In this document: positions 25,453-37,961 of the stretch, piece after piece
Numbering within the stretch: the first letter of the stretch is position 1
Layout of the letters: the number at the start of each line of letters is the position of its first letter
Assembly: GCA_028023455.1 (NCBI GenBank)
Contig: JAQFVV010006334.1
Span: 3,089,792-3,153,791 of the forward strand
DNA: 64,000 bases
Source of the DNA: Epiperipatus broadwayi
Taxonomy: Eukaryota > Onychophora > Udeonychophora > Euonychophora > Peripatidae
Reading direction: 5' to 3'
The notes under the pieces: model-generated
Database searches by the model: none
The model's input: only the letters and a program-made list of their open reading frames with translations
What the model was told of the DNA's origin: nothing
Position numbers and translations under genes: made by a program

Positions 25453-25954
25453 TAGTAGAAATTTCATATATTTATATATAAAGGTTTGTTCAAATTCTGA
25501 GTTCTTCAATTTTTTTTTATTAATTTTTTCTAAGAGCAAGGTTAATTAGAAGCTTTTGTACATTGTGTATTGCCACACTGAGTTGACTTATAGGATTATT
25601 TGCCTTGTCATATGAGCAGCTTCCTTAAATTTTCTTCTTTGCACTTTTTCCTCTCTATCCAGTATTTTAGTATTTCCCCAATTAAACATATGGTCATTAG
25701 AACATAACATATGTTTAATTAGGAAAATACAAAAATATTGGATAGAGAGGAAAAAGTGCAAAGAAAATTCAAGAAAGCTGCTTATATGACAATGGCAAAT
25801 ATTTCTATAAGTCAACTCAATGTGGTAAAATACAATGTATGGAAGCCTCTAATTAACATTGCTGTTAGAAAAAAATAAAAAAAGAAATTGAAAAACTCAC
25901 GAGGATTTGAACCAATCCTCATATATAAATATATGAAATTTCTACTATCTGTTG

Positions 25955-26070
25955 CCTTTGGCAGAATAATTCAGTTGGTTAGAGCGTTTGCCTTAAAATC
26001 AATATTCAAGAATCTAAAGTGCGAGTTCAACTCCTATGCTAATACTGTCATTGGTCAGGCCAGCAACACC
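25955..26070 (+). repeat. tRNA-like block in right palindrome arm
   Basis: The plus strand has ttcagttggttagagcg (a good match to the tRNA D-arm/A box, about 25968-25986) and gagttcaactcc (B-box-like, about 26023-26034), spaced as in a tRNA, then gccagcaacaccagaagaagagt, which is shared with the other arm. The left-arm copy has the better B box and this copy the better A box, so both descend from one tRNA-derived (SINE-like) ancestor. Confidence 0.6.
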
Positions 26071-26279
26071 AGAAGAAGAGTGGAGAATAATACTACTTGA
26101 AAGATTGGGTCATTATTAACTTATGTTCTCTATTTGTGTGTTATTACTAACAAGTTGTTTGTATTTGAAAAGTTTAAATAACATTTAAAATTTATACATT
26201 CAACATTTACTAATAGATGCCAGAAATAGTCCAACATATTATCACATCTAATATTAATCAACCTTATTCATTTTTATGC

Positions 26280-27240
26280 CAAATCTAAATGAAGAAGAAT
26301 TATATGAAATAATAAAAGAACATTAAGAAAATATAAATCAGGAATCAATAAAATCAAAATGACAGACATAAAAAAAGAAGTAATAATATTCTATTAGATA
26401 TTAAAATTTACAATCAATATTATTAAAGGTATCTATAATAAACAAATTTTTAAATCTAGAGAGAAAAATAATTTTGCTAACTATAGGTTTTATCCACATT
26501 TCCAGCAACTGCTAAAATAACTAAAAATTATATTCATAAAATAGTACAAAAAAAAAAAAATTAACTAAATTAAGTTTTTTTAAATAAAAATCAATATAAT
26601 TTCATAGAAGAAAAAAATGCTATTATATTATAGACAATTTTATAGATATCATAAACAGTATATTAAACAATAACAAATATGTAAATATAAAGAATTAATT
26701 CATAATTTACAAAATAGTGGAATAAAAAGCAAACTGTTCAACTTCTTCACAAACTATCAAATGAAATGAAAACAAACAATATATATATATATGGAGTTCC
26801 TCAAGATTCTGTATTGAATGGATTGTTTCTTCTTTTTATAAATGACAAGAATATTAATATTAAATGATTATTATTTCAGTATGTTGATAATACTGTTATT
26901 GTGAGTAAGAATAACAATAATACTGATATTGCAGTTAAAATTATAAAGAAAGCTTTAAAAAAAATTGTTCATTGATGCTTTGACAAAGGAATTTATATAA
27001 ATGGAGGGGGAAAAAATCAAATGTATGTTAATATATTCTATCATGAAATATAAATATAATAATATACATTTAGATTTATGAGATTATATATATATAATAT
27101 GATATAATGTGTAATTGTAATAAAGATATAAAAGTAGAATACATATATGAGACATTTTTGAATGATAATAAATAAATAAATATCTTGGAAAAATTATATT
27201 AGCATTTTTATCAATGCATTTACATGATGTATATTAATGT
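26280..27240 (+). mobile_element. Decayed Jockey/CR1-like LINE reverse transcriptase
   Basis: The plus strand, across several frames, contains ANYRFYPHFQQLLK (about 26478-26520). At 26794-26855 a box reads GVPQDSVLNGLFLLFIND, corresponding to the family's GVPQGSVLGPLLFLLYIND. Next comes QYVDNTVIVSKNNNN (about 26878-26925), where the YADDT catalytic box is now YVDNT, followed by the helper segment ending DKGIYING. A NKYLGKII block near 27173-27200 matches the usual thumb-region KYLG motif. Stops are frequent. This is a different lineage from the RTE fragments, judged by the GVPQ/FIND motif. Dead copy. Confidence 0.7.
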
Positions 27241-29224
27241 TTAGAAAACCAATGTTTTGCCTTTGATTGTTTTTATTCCTATATAAAAATATTTGTGCAA
27301 ATCCTTATTAAGGTTTGACTGAAGTAATTTGTGGACATGAAGTAATTAATATTACTGTAAAAAAAAACATAGTTAATTTAATAATATATATATAAATAAA
27401 GAGTTAATTATAACAATAAGCTTCTTTATTTGATGAATTTCTTGAATATGTATTTATACAGAAATTTTTTTTGAAATGAATGTTAAAAAAACAGATTCAT
27501 ACATAATTGCAAAATTTTATGATCACTATATGTTCCTTAATAATTTATTTATATATAAAAAAACATACATTATTATAGAAAAATAAAAAAATCAAGCAAA
27601 AAAATATATTTAAAAAAAAGGAAAAACACTTAATTTGACACATGTCTATATAATTTGATATAATCAATATTTTTATTATGCATTATTAATATATTACTGT
27701 AATATAAATGTTTTTCTTGTTGTCATTAGGTTATTTTTTTTATATTTAAAATCAAAGGATTAGTAATTACTTAAATTATGATAACTTTTCCTGCAAAAAA
27801 AGCTCAATTAGTATTTAGTAGTACAAAAACAAAATTTTGTGTACATTTCATTTGTATAAATAAAATAAATGAATAAAATGAAAAATAATCACAGTGAATT
27901 TTCAAGCACAATCTGATAACTATCAGACAACTTTGCTTTGCATTTATTCATGAGTGTATACGAGTGTGTGCATTTAAGATGCAACATGTATAATGAAAAA
28001 TTGTCATAAATTTATGAAAAAGATTATAGAGACTGAACTCATATCAGTCAGACATTAGAATAGTGTTGTTTTAGTTTTAATAATTTTTACTTCATCTCAG
28101 ATAAGAAAATAATTTTTTTTTCATTTGTATTGATATATTTATTATTTAAAATAATTGCATGCTGAGATATATTATTAATTTCTCTAACATTCCATTGTGA
28201 TAATACCACTAACATTTCAATAATCATAGTTATGTTTATAGATTAAAATAAGAATGCAATTCAATTTTCATTAAGTATTTATTATTAAATAATAAAAGTA
28301 AAAAATGTATGCAACACTGTGTGAAATATTAAATTGTACAATTTTTATACAAATTACCAGACAATATGATAAAATTTTAATTCTATTTAGTAAAGATATG
28401 GTTCAAAAATGAATAAATTATCAAAAACACAGAAAATATATAATGACATTTTATAAAGAATGAATTCACACTCATAGGATAATGAATCTTTGCTGCTTGC
28501 ATACATTTAAATCATAAAAAAAAAAAATCAACAAAGAATTATTATCAGCCAATTATTTAGAATATAAAAACATTACTATTTATTTTGAAAAATCATGCCA
28601 AATGTTATTAGTATTTATTGCATCATACGGTGCTAACACTTAATTGGGGTGGGGTGGGCATTGATCACATCAATGTCACAATTTTTTACAAAATATAATT
28701 ACTACTATAATAACACTTTGCTGAAAATGATGAAAATATTGACCATTTATTATGTCATACTGAAATTTATTGGCTATCAATGGATGTTTGAAATAATTTT
28801 GTGAAGATTTTTTGGAAATACACAATGAAATGAATTTACGATTAAAAGAACAAATCATAACACTTATTAAAACAAAGCAACAAATATTGACATATATGTC
28901 AAAATTAATACTTTTTAAATGCAAGAAAGAACAATGAGAATTGTATCAATTTCCAAACTCATTAGGAATAGAAAAACATTTGTGAATCATTTGTAAAAGT
29001 TGTATAAAGAACTGATAGAAAAATTTGAAAACCACCTTAACATGAAAGTTTTAAATTGGATAATAAATTCATTTTAAAATACTGAAAATATTAATGAACA
29101 ATTTATAGAGAATGAACTTATTGAATGATAAATGATATTGAATTGAAATTAAATTTTAATAATTCTTACAAAAGTTTTGATTATAAAAAAAAAAATTCAA
29201 AACATTACCTGATATTGTGGTCTA
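27241..29224. other. AT-rich intergenic sequence
   Basis: No supported gene. A G-rich patch (gggtggggtgggc) occurs at about 28646-28660. The minus-strand frame 28676-28924 has no recognisable motif. Confidence 0.5.
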
Positions 29225-29600
29225 TATTAAAAAAAAATTCTAATACTTTTTTCAAATCAAATGTAATTTTAAGTGCAATATCACAAATTTTAAACAAATA
29301 AGAAATTGTATGCAAATTGTTGTGAACGTAATTTTATGATTTCAGCTTATGGGTGTTATACCTGACATTAAATACTAAGAAAAGACCTCTGGGAATATTT
29401 TGGAATAAAGATAAAATAAATTCTAATACTGTTTTCAAATCAAATATAAATTTAAGTGCAATATCACAAATGTTAACCAAATAAGAAATTGTATGAAAAT
29501 TGTTGCTAACATGGATTTTATGACTTCAGCTTATGGGTGTTATACCTGACATTAAATGTTAATAAAAGAACTTTGAGAATATGTTGGAATAAAGATATTC
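29225..29600 (+). repeat. Tandem duplication, two copies of about 183 bp
   Basis: ttctaatac(t/g) at 29238 recurs at 29421, and the shared order continues with caaatcaaat, tttaagtgcaatatcacaaa, aaataagaaattgtatg, tcagcttatgggtgttatacc and tgacattaaat. The offset is 183 bases. The copies differ at perhaps a tenth of positions. No coding capacity. Confidence 0.8.
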
Positions 29601-29830
29601 TAGTGGCTTGAAAAAGCCTTAAAAATCATTGCATTATATAATTAGTTAGTAATGTTTTTTTATTAACCACTATTGATATCTACCCACTTCTGATTTCAGC
29701 AATGTTCTAACCTAATATTGATACAAACTTGTAGAGAACTTATGATACCATAATTTTTTGCAATTGTCAGATTTATAGACATTCCCTTATATATAAATAC
29801 AAATACAAATTTTCTTAAACACTTTCCAGC

Positions 29831-30329
29831 ATGTATATAATGTGCAAAACAAAAAAAAAAAAGATTATAAGCTATCATAGTCTTGTTCTTCATGTATTCA
29901 GTGAAAACATCTCTTACATTAAAGTACTTATTTTTGTTTTTAAAAAAATCTTCATAATGGTAAATGCAAATCTAAATAAAAATTTGATAATCGAAGGTAG
30001 AGAATTGTCTTATGAGGTGTTAAGAATGTTTGGAATTGTTAACATGATAAATTTTAAAAACAATTTCTGTATGAATAACATTGCTAATAATTTTGCCAAA
30101 AAAGCTTTGATTTTAAATTCTACATTTATTAAAAATGTTGAAAATATATTTTTATTCCCGAGTTCTTTACGGGATTAATACAATCAGTAGCAAGTTTAAG
30201 TTCCGTAACATATCTAGTTTTATTAGTTCTAAAATATATGGACATTATAAAAAGCACTGCTTTCAAGCTAATTTCCAAGAAATCAATGAACAAGAACTGC
30301 TCATCTGCATTACACATATGACAAATTAA
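29831..30329 (+). other. Weak coding-like stretch, unassigned
   Basis: A 115-codon frame (29831-30178) is followed, with an overlap and frame change, by a 64-codon frame (30135-30329). The later part of the first (LIIEGRELSYEVLRMFGIVNM) and the second (KIYGHYKKHCFQANFQEI) look more protein-like than neighbours. They could be one reading frame broken by a frameshift in an old element. I recognise no family, and chance is still likely. Confidence 0.2.
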
Positions 30330-30356
30330 CATTCTTACAAAATATATATTCATCAT

Positions 30357-33300
30357 TTTGGAAAAAGAATTTTTTTGAATTCATCATAGTAGCAGCAAGA
30401 AAAAAAAATCACTACCACACTGCAATTGATTCTAATTCTTTAATTTTGAACCTAAACTTTCAGAATACTTTTTAGATAAATCCATATTATAAAAAAGACA
30501 TTGAAATCTGATTACGTCAAGAAATGTGAATCACTGGAAAAATAGCTAGCTAGAATATTGGATCACGTATTTATGCATTTTTTTTTTCATAACTTAGTTT
30601 AATGCCTAATCACTTAAAATTATATGATTTGGATGATTTTTTTATTAGAAATATAATACTGTGGTAAATATTTAAATGCATATGATAGATTAAAATATTT
30701 ATCTAAGTTATGTGTTTTTTGAGGCCTTAAGAGAAATCACTTCTTGTGTGAATTTTAGCTTCCATCCAAACAAATGAAATAGAAAATGAAATGTAACATG
30801 AACTATTAAGCCACCCTTGAATAACTGGGATGTCACACAATGAAAGTGAGAGGCTTACCTCATTTTGATACCCTCACTTTAGATCCAAAATAAAATTCAT
30901 ATTATTTTTTATTAATGATGTACAGTTCATTGGTGTATATCAATAAAAATAATATTCAAAAAAGCTCAACACACATCAGCATTCAACATTGATGCGTATG
31001 CAACCATTAAATGATATGAGACTACTTTGCAAGAATAAACTAAAAACAAATATGAAAAAGTCTAAATATATTTTAATCTGAATAGTTTAATTCTCTGGTC
31101 AAATTTATTCTGTCCTAAAAGAATAAACAGTATTAATTTTACGTAAGAATTTCAGATAATGTCATTGTGCAACCTTATATTTTTACATTTGTTCTATATA
31201 TAATAAAGTTACATTGTAAAGAATATTTAGAAGCCTAAGTTATCTTCTTTATTTTCATTTTTTTTAAAAACTTATAAAAAATTATCATTATTTTTTTTTT
31301 TCAAAATTAAAAATTTATTTCTTTTAAGAGTTTTTATTGACCATGACTTCATAGTAAAAAAGTAAACAATGATTTTTGATTAGCTGAGATAAAATGTTAC
31401 TGTTGTCAAAAGATAAAAAATTTAGAATGTATTACAATTAAGATGCAGCATGTGAAAATCCATAACTAGTTGAACAGTTTCAAAAAGCAGTTTCTGTGAA
31501 TGATAAGACACAGTTTGGATAACTATATAAATGAAGAAAGAGTAGCTCATACAATACAATCTTTATTGAGAAGTCTGAATAAATCAACAAAAAGGATATC
31601 TCCAGAAAGTAAAACTTAACGTAAAAGATTATAGATGGATGGGACCCCAGATTTGAATTTTTGTATTTATTTTTATGTAATCATGTAAAAAAAGATCATT
31701 GTTCATTTAATTAAATCTTACTGTATGGATGATTTGTGGGCTAAAATAATTAACATGGTTCAGGTTATAATTGAAGATCAACTGCCAAAGGTATTCTACA
31801 ACTTTAGAACTGCTCATGGTTTATATAAGAAATGAGATCGAATATAAAGAAAATTAAGACTTTTGTGAATTTAAAAATGTAAAAGATTCTCTAACTCTTT
31901 TTAAAAATTACTTTTCTCATACATAAAACAAAAAGCTAAAAAAAATTTAAATTGACAAGGACTTTACAATTGAAGTTTATCATGTGATTTTGTTAAATGA
32001 TAAAAAAAATATAAATATGATGTTCTAAAAACTAAACCTCACAAGAAAAAAAATCAAATTTCGTACTTGAAAAACTCCTGGAATAATATAAATATATATT
32101 TTTTTTTAATAATTTTTTTTTTTTTTTTCTTTTCCCAATCTTTTTAATTTTTTTTAATTAAATTTTTTTTTTTTTTAAGAGGTTTTTTTTTTTTTTAAAA
32201 AAAAAAAATAATAATCATTATTCTTTATTACAAATATGATAAAATTTTAACTGTAAAAAGAAAAAAAGACAACCCTCCTAATTTTTTTTTTTAAATTTCT
32301 TACAAAATAATTCTCTCTGACAGATTTTTATAAAGTATAAGACCGATTTTAGTATATTTTTTTTTAAAAGTTAGTATTCAACTTTCTGATTATAATATTA
32401 TCTTTGTTTTGTTCATATGAACATTAAATACCAGCTTTCAAATAGTTGAGTCTGGAGTTGTTACCGAATTGATGACCAACTGAGAAAACAATATTTTCAA
32501 TCTGCTCCTTTGGTTCTCAATGTCATTTGAATATTAATCGAGTCTGTAGGACTTTTTTCTTAGTTTGTTCATTTCCTCTAGAGAGACAATGATTTTTTTC
32601 ACTTTTTTTTTTTTTACCAAAGTAAAAAAATTCAATAATTAAACAGAATTTGTACTTAGCTCAAAATAAAATCATTTTACAATGTGTGGGTGCATATATA
32701 TATACATACACACAGAAAATGTACCAAATATACTGACAACCAATAGATCAATTACATGAATAAAGGTCAATTGGAGAAAAGAGAAATGCCATCTTGTGGA
32801 GAAAAAAAATTACAATACAAATATAATTCTATATATTATAAACAAATTTCGGTAAATTTAATTTTTAGTATTTAATTAATTATATTATTAAATTGATTTT
32901 ATAAAAAATATGACAGACATTTTAATAAAAAGTAATTCCCTCAAAAAGATGATGTTTTTCTGATATTCTGAATAAAAATGTCCAATAGTTAATGCATTGT
33001 CACATTTAATTAAAGCAGGCTACCTCATAGAAAAAAGAAATAATTTATACTAATAAATATTATAAAATGTTCCTTACAAATGATCAGATTTTAAATACAC
33101 ATGATATGTAATGGTCTTCATTGTAAAGTAAAAATAAATATTTAAAAATGTAATCAATTTTTATAGTAAAAAAAAACAACATAAATATTTTATTGTATTT
33201 ATGATTAACCGTAACATAATTCATTATTTTATTACCAAACAAATTATTCACAAGCTAAATACGGGAAGAATACCATTAATCTGAAATCCTATCATTTGGC

Positions 33301-33749
33301 AGTTTTTATTATCTAACAAAATAATAAAGATGACTTTTCACAATCAAATATCTTATTCCTAATACTAGAATCATTATCAGAAAAGCTATAACAATTCTCA
33401 TTTTTAGCTGAAATAAAAAAAATAGAACACTTGCATTAACAATAAACTTTTAAAAATAATTTCATATCTCAATAATATTACTAACTTAAAAATTGAAATT
33501 AGCAATTTTAGTGCTTGAAATTTAGGATGGGTAACAGTGGTTTCTAAAGAACAAATATCAAATTTCATATCAATATGTTAGGAATAGGATCCATTTTTAA
33601 ATCCAACACTCACTTCAACCTTGCAGAATATTAATCTATGGACTTGGCCAACAATTTGTACTTACAGGTGTTCATATAATATGAACTTCTCCTTTTGCAT
33701 TCTGATTCCTCTGTTTTCCATATGAAAGTATTCAAGTACCTTTATAGTG
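30357..33749. other. AT-rich intergenic sequence
   Basis: No supported gene. The region contains the poly-T tract listed separately and a CA/TA microsatellite at 32690-32715. Confidence 0.5.
32096..32216. repeat. Low-complexity poly-T/poly-A tract
   Basis: Almost continuous T runs (up to about 16 in a row) switch to an A run at about 32199-32210. Likely a retroposition tail relic or replication slippage; also a likely site of assembly error. Confidence 0.8.
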
Positions 33750-34260
33750 ATTTTTCCATCAATAATAATGTTTGCAATAATCAATTCATGAGTTGTGTGA
33801 TAATTCAATAGTAATAAGATCTTTTGAGTTCATAGAGCCAACAATCATTTTGGGCAATTAAATATGCATAAAACTAAAAAAAAAAAAGAATTGATTTTTA
33901 ATGGTATTGCTGTAGCAAGACTATTCAAGCAATAATAAAAGCTTTCTTTTTCTCAATTTTCTGAATCGAATGTTAGAGAAATAAAAGTCAATATATTGGT
34001 CCAAACTAACACTGACCATACCAATTTTTAATTTCATTAGCTTTTTACCAATACAACAAAAAATTCCATGAAAAGAAGTTAAAAAATTAGACATTATAGC
34101 AAATCCAACATTAGCTAGTTTCCTTTCACTTGATCTGCCATCAGAATACCTAGACTGAGTGATGTTTTTTCTATCAATCTTTAGTCCAATTTCATTTTTC
34201 TCATTATATATCAATATACAAATTGTTTAGATAGTGTGGCAATATGCAGCACAGTTGTTG
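33750..34260 (-). mobile_element. RTE-like endonuclease remnant
   Basis: The minus-strand frame 33921-34214 contains SRYSDGRSSERKLANVGFAI, then NFLTSFHGI, then KIGMVSVS. This follows the pattern of the AP-endonuclease domain in RTE-type LINEs (a 'YYSGR...GVGFAI...' then 'RI...L...' layout). Just upstream a HIATLSKQ string (about 34225-34250) resembles the entry to the same domain. Downstream, TIIIDGKITIKVLEYF (about 33720-33775) is coding-like and may be a displaced part. No RT follows. Assignment is by motif resemblance only. Confidence 0.5.
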
Positions 34261-36019
34261 CTATTACCATAGTCTTTACTTTTAATCTGTTTCACTTATA
34301 GCCTATTTAATTTCCAGCCCATATCAAAAGCATGCTAGACAATAATAAAACAGAATATTTAAAAATTTATTATGTTAGCTCAGAAAAGAAAATAATTTAT
34401 AGTTGAATTACATAAAAAGAATGTTTATAAAAAAAAAAAATTATACATATTGGTAACTCATTTTCCTAAAAAGCATGCCACAATTTATAATGGATCATTG
34501 AATCACAGACCTTGTAATAAAAACACATTTCTGGTATTTTATGGTCTTTTTTTTTTTTTTTTGCTATCTATTATTAATTAGCAGTGATATCTCTCAGGAT
34601 CTGATCTTTCTTGAAATAAACTAGTAGATTAGGCAGTTATCTTTTTTAAAATATTTAACATTCCAAAAGCAAATGGAAAGATTAAAGACAGAAATTTATA
34701 ATAAAGAGAAATTAAGAAGCATATTATTGAATTATTTTAAATGTGAAAAACTATTAATTCAAAAAAACTTATAAGCAAAGGGTGCCCAAAGTATTGCATC
34801 TATACTGTTATTATACTACTTGTGACTATGTTTATTATATTATATAAAATTCTTTCTTTTTAATTTAAATCACAGGAAGTTTCAACCAATATAAGCTTTT
34901 TGAGTAACCAAATTTATATGCAAGTTAAAAAAAAAAATCTTTATTACTATAATGCAGTGAAATGTGAAATATTTTGACTTTTTATAAAAAATATATGACA
35001 TGAAAGATCACATTACTAATAAAGTTTCTTGTAATTAACACTTTTATAATTAATAAAGTTATTCTAGTGCTACAGCATGCAAAAAAAAATATATTTATTT
35101 TTCTCTGTTTTTTTATATAGTTAGGTTGAATTAATATTCAATTTTAAATGAGACAGAATAAAAATGTAAAATTAGTTTAGCTATTAATAATTAAAAATAA
35201 AATGCCCCTTTTTTATAGAGCTAAATTGAATTATTGGGTAATTAAAAAACAAAATTAGTTTGTGGCTAATGATTGAAAACAAGATATTCCCTTAACTTTT
35301 TAATATAGCACTAAAAGTTATTATATACATTTTTCATATTTATGTTGCATACTTTTATGTAAGTATGAAGATGGATTTTTTTATTCTTTTAAATCCACAG
35401 GTTAAAAGAAAAAAAAAACAACATTATTTTCAAAAATGTATTTCTTATTAAAATTTTTATTACATTCTTAAAAAATTAATTATCATATATTCAAAATTAT
35501 ATTAATATTTAAAATTTTGTTTTCCCAAATTGACATTTTTCTAATTAGCTAATCCATCTCTTGATTTTTAGGTATGTTATCTTTCTGCTCTTTAGCAATC
35601 AATCTGTTGTATGATACCTATGTGTATGTATATAAAATTTTTGATCTTACTAAATGCTGTTAATAAACATTTCATTTACCTGTTACTTACTAAATTGTTC
35701 AGCCAATGCTAAATGAGCATACAATGACTATGTAATGTTGGAAAATAATGCTGTATTTATCATATTATAAATATTTAACTTAAAATTTGTATGGCCTTTA
35801 AATTGAGTAAACAATGAACTTTTCCAGGTTAACTGGGCCATATATAAATGAGGTCTGGATTTACATTTGGATTGTAAAGGGATGCTGAAATATTTATTAA
35901 CAGCATTTGATTCATTAGTCAAGACCAGAAATTATATAACATACTGGAAAATAACACTGTATTTATTACATATATGAATATAAACATTAAGAGCATAAAG
36001 TTCAACTAGTCAATAAAAT
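34261..36019. other. AT-rich intergenic sequence
   Basis: No supported gene on either strand. The minus-strand frame 35728-35922 has no motif. Confidence 0.5.
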
Positions 36020-36990
36020 AATCAAAATTATCCCAAATTCACAATTCAACCAGACTAGTAAAAAAAAAAATTCTGAAAGACAATCAATGGTTTCACTGCT
36101 ATAAGCAGAATTTTCAAGTGTAAAGAACTACAAAATAACCACATATTTAAACTAAACATTACCCACAATTCCACTTATATCCCATACACTTAATATTGAA
36201 AGAAGTTTTAAATAAGTTAAATGCTTCAGAATCATAAATTTTTAATAATAAAGATTCTTTAATTCTTCTCTTTATTTCACTTCTTTCCAAGAACTCAACC
36301 TTAGCCTCATCAAAATTAATAATATGGCCTGTATCTTTTTCATGGATATATAAATCTAAATTAGGGTATTTATTTCTAACCCTATTTTTATTCTTTTATT
36401 TAAGCTCAAACTACTCTGACGTATCTATCTTTTTATAAAACCAAGGGCTAATATATACTACTCCAGGAATAGTCTTTCTATCAAAAATTTCCTTTGTATT
36501 ATTTAATTATTCAAAGTAATATCCCTTTTCAAATAGTTTTCTTATTTCCAAGAAAGTTACTATTTTTACATACAATTCTATAAAAAGGCAATTTAAATGG
36601 CAAAGAAATAAAATATTTTTTTTATATCCTTTACATTATTAAATATTATTACTATTAAATAAAATACTTTTAACAAATTTATCAGAATAGCAACACTCAA
36701 ATAATCTTTATAAAATTGACCTTTTTAAGACAAAGCTACCCCATTAGTAATTGGTTACAAATTTATGATTCTGAAGCAATTAACTTATTTAAAAAGTATT
36801 TTAATATTAAGGATGTGTAGAATGAAAGTGGAATTGTGGGCAACGTTTAGTTTAAATATGTCATTTTGTAGTAATTTACATTTGAGAAATCTGCTTGTAG
36901 CAGTGAAACCACTGGTTGTGTTGTCAAGTTTTTTTTTTTTTTTTTGGCTAGTCTGGTTGAGTTGTGAATTTGGGGTAATTTTGATATGTA
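36020..36990 (-). mobile_element. Penelope-like element remnant between inverted arms
   Basis: Minus strand 36530-36190 encodes a decayed string: GVVYIS, KNRVRNKYPNLDLYIHEKDT, GHIINFDEAKVEFLERSEIK, then RRIKESL. It fits the C-terminal GIY-YIG nuclease domain of Penelope-like retroelements (...YIGET..., H...GH.I.F..A.IL..., ..R...E). The region is flanked by inverted arms: about 36020-36243 on the left and 36752-36990 on the right. Examples are cccaaattcacaattcaaccagacta against its reverse complement near 36950-36975, and ggtttcactgctataagcag against 36890-36910. Inverted or complex long terminal repeats are known for Penelope-like elements. The RT part is missing. The overlapping frames at 36765-37019 are translations of the right arm. 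Confidence 0.6.
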
Positions 36991-37961
36991 AATATATATT
37001 ACACCTTGGATACACATAACTAATTAGTTATCACACACACACATGTGGGTGTTAAATGTTCTTTCAGGGTTTCAGGCAATATGCTATTCATATGGAGAAG
37101 TCACCTGTAAATTATCTTTGTTGTAATTGTCTGTATATGGAATCCAGAACTGACTGGATTTCAAAAGAAAAGTATAATCTAATCTAATGAATGACTAATA
37201 AAAATCCATATATAATTTTAATACATGGACCTTTCTTTTGAACTCCAGACACTAATATTAAAAAAAATAACAAATGTTATTTTATATTTAAAAGCAGTTT
37301 TGGATACAATGCATAGCCACAATAATGATCATGACCGGTTGTCTGCTGAGTCTTTTCTTCTTAAATGGTCTCTTATCTGGCACACATAAACATGCAAAAT
37401 CTTTTACTCTTGAAAATATTCATGTTACAACACACACAAATATATACAGACATTTAAGTTTTGCTTTTGGTCAGAAAATATTCTGAATTTATGTATAAAA
37501 ATTGTAGCCAGCAACTTTGCACTATTACTGGCTAATAAATCATTTTTATCTTTATAATAAATTTTGAGACACACAATATTAAAATATTGCAGCAAGATGA
37601 GTTGCTGTGAAACAAAGCTGAATTTAAAAGAATATATAAAATAAACATCAATGGTTTTACATAACATTATTGATCCGTTTGAATGCCTGAAATTTGATTT
37701 TAATGTTACAAAGTAGTATGACAAACATTTTCTTTACATAAAACTGGAAAAAAAAAAGAGATTTACTCAAAGATGTGATATATAGTTTTATAATGCTTCT
37801 AACATAAAGACATATTGAGCCTAAGTCTATGTATGTATAAGTTTTGGTTGAAAGTCTTCACAAAACAGTTTGAATAAAAATTGAAAACTGTAATAGATGG
37901 CATAAGTTTCAGTTTATATTTGATAATATTTTGTAATATTTAACTCAGTCCATGGAAAATA
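36991..37961. other. AT-rich intergenic sequence
   Basis: No supported gene. A short CA repeat occurs at 37033-37043 (and a shorter one at 37431-37438). The minus-strand frame 37425-37724 lacks motifs. Confidence 0.5.

Larger units (their letters stand above)
25165..26246. repeat. 1.08-kb imperfect palindrome (arms about 530 bp)
   Basis: The left arm 25165-25692 and right arm 25708-26246 are inverted copies separated by a 15-base spacer. Paired landmarks are tgtgataatatgctggactatttcc (25165-25189) with the matching right end (26222-26246), the acaac.../...gttgt repeats near 25255 and 26155, the cagcaacacc/ggtgttgctgg block (25345 and 26060), and the central aattaaacatatg/catatgtttaatt. Divergence between arms is visible but moderate. 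The open frames 25588-25815 and 25888-26100 are translations of the arms. Each arm contains a tRNA-like block, listed separately. The outer 90 bases also resemble 7805-7900. Confidence 0.85.

Noticed and set aside
25955-26035. Possible true tRNA gene
   Set aside because: Boxes A and B are present but no acceptor stem or clean T/D stems pair, and a mirrored copy lies in the palindrome; SINE-derived sequence is more likely.
30855-30895. Minus-strand AG...GTAAGCC pair enclosing 18 bases
   Set aside because: Too short, poor acceptor, and no phase or protein support.
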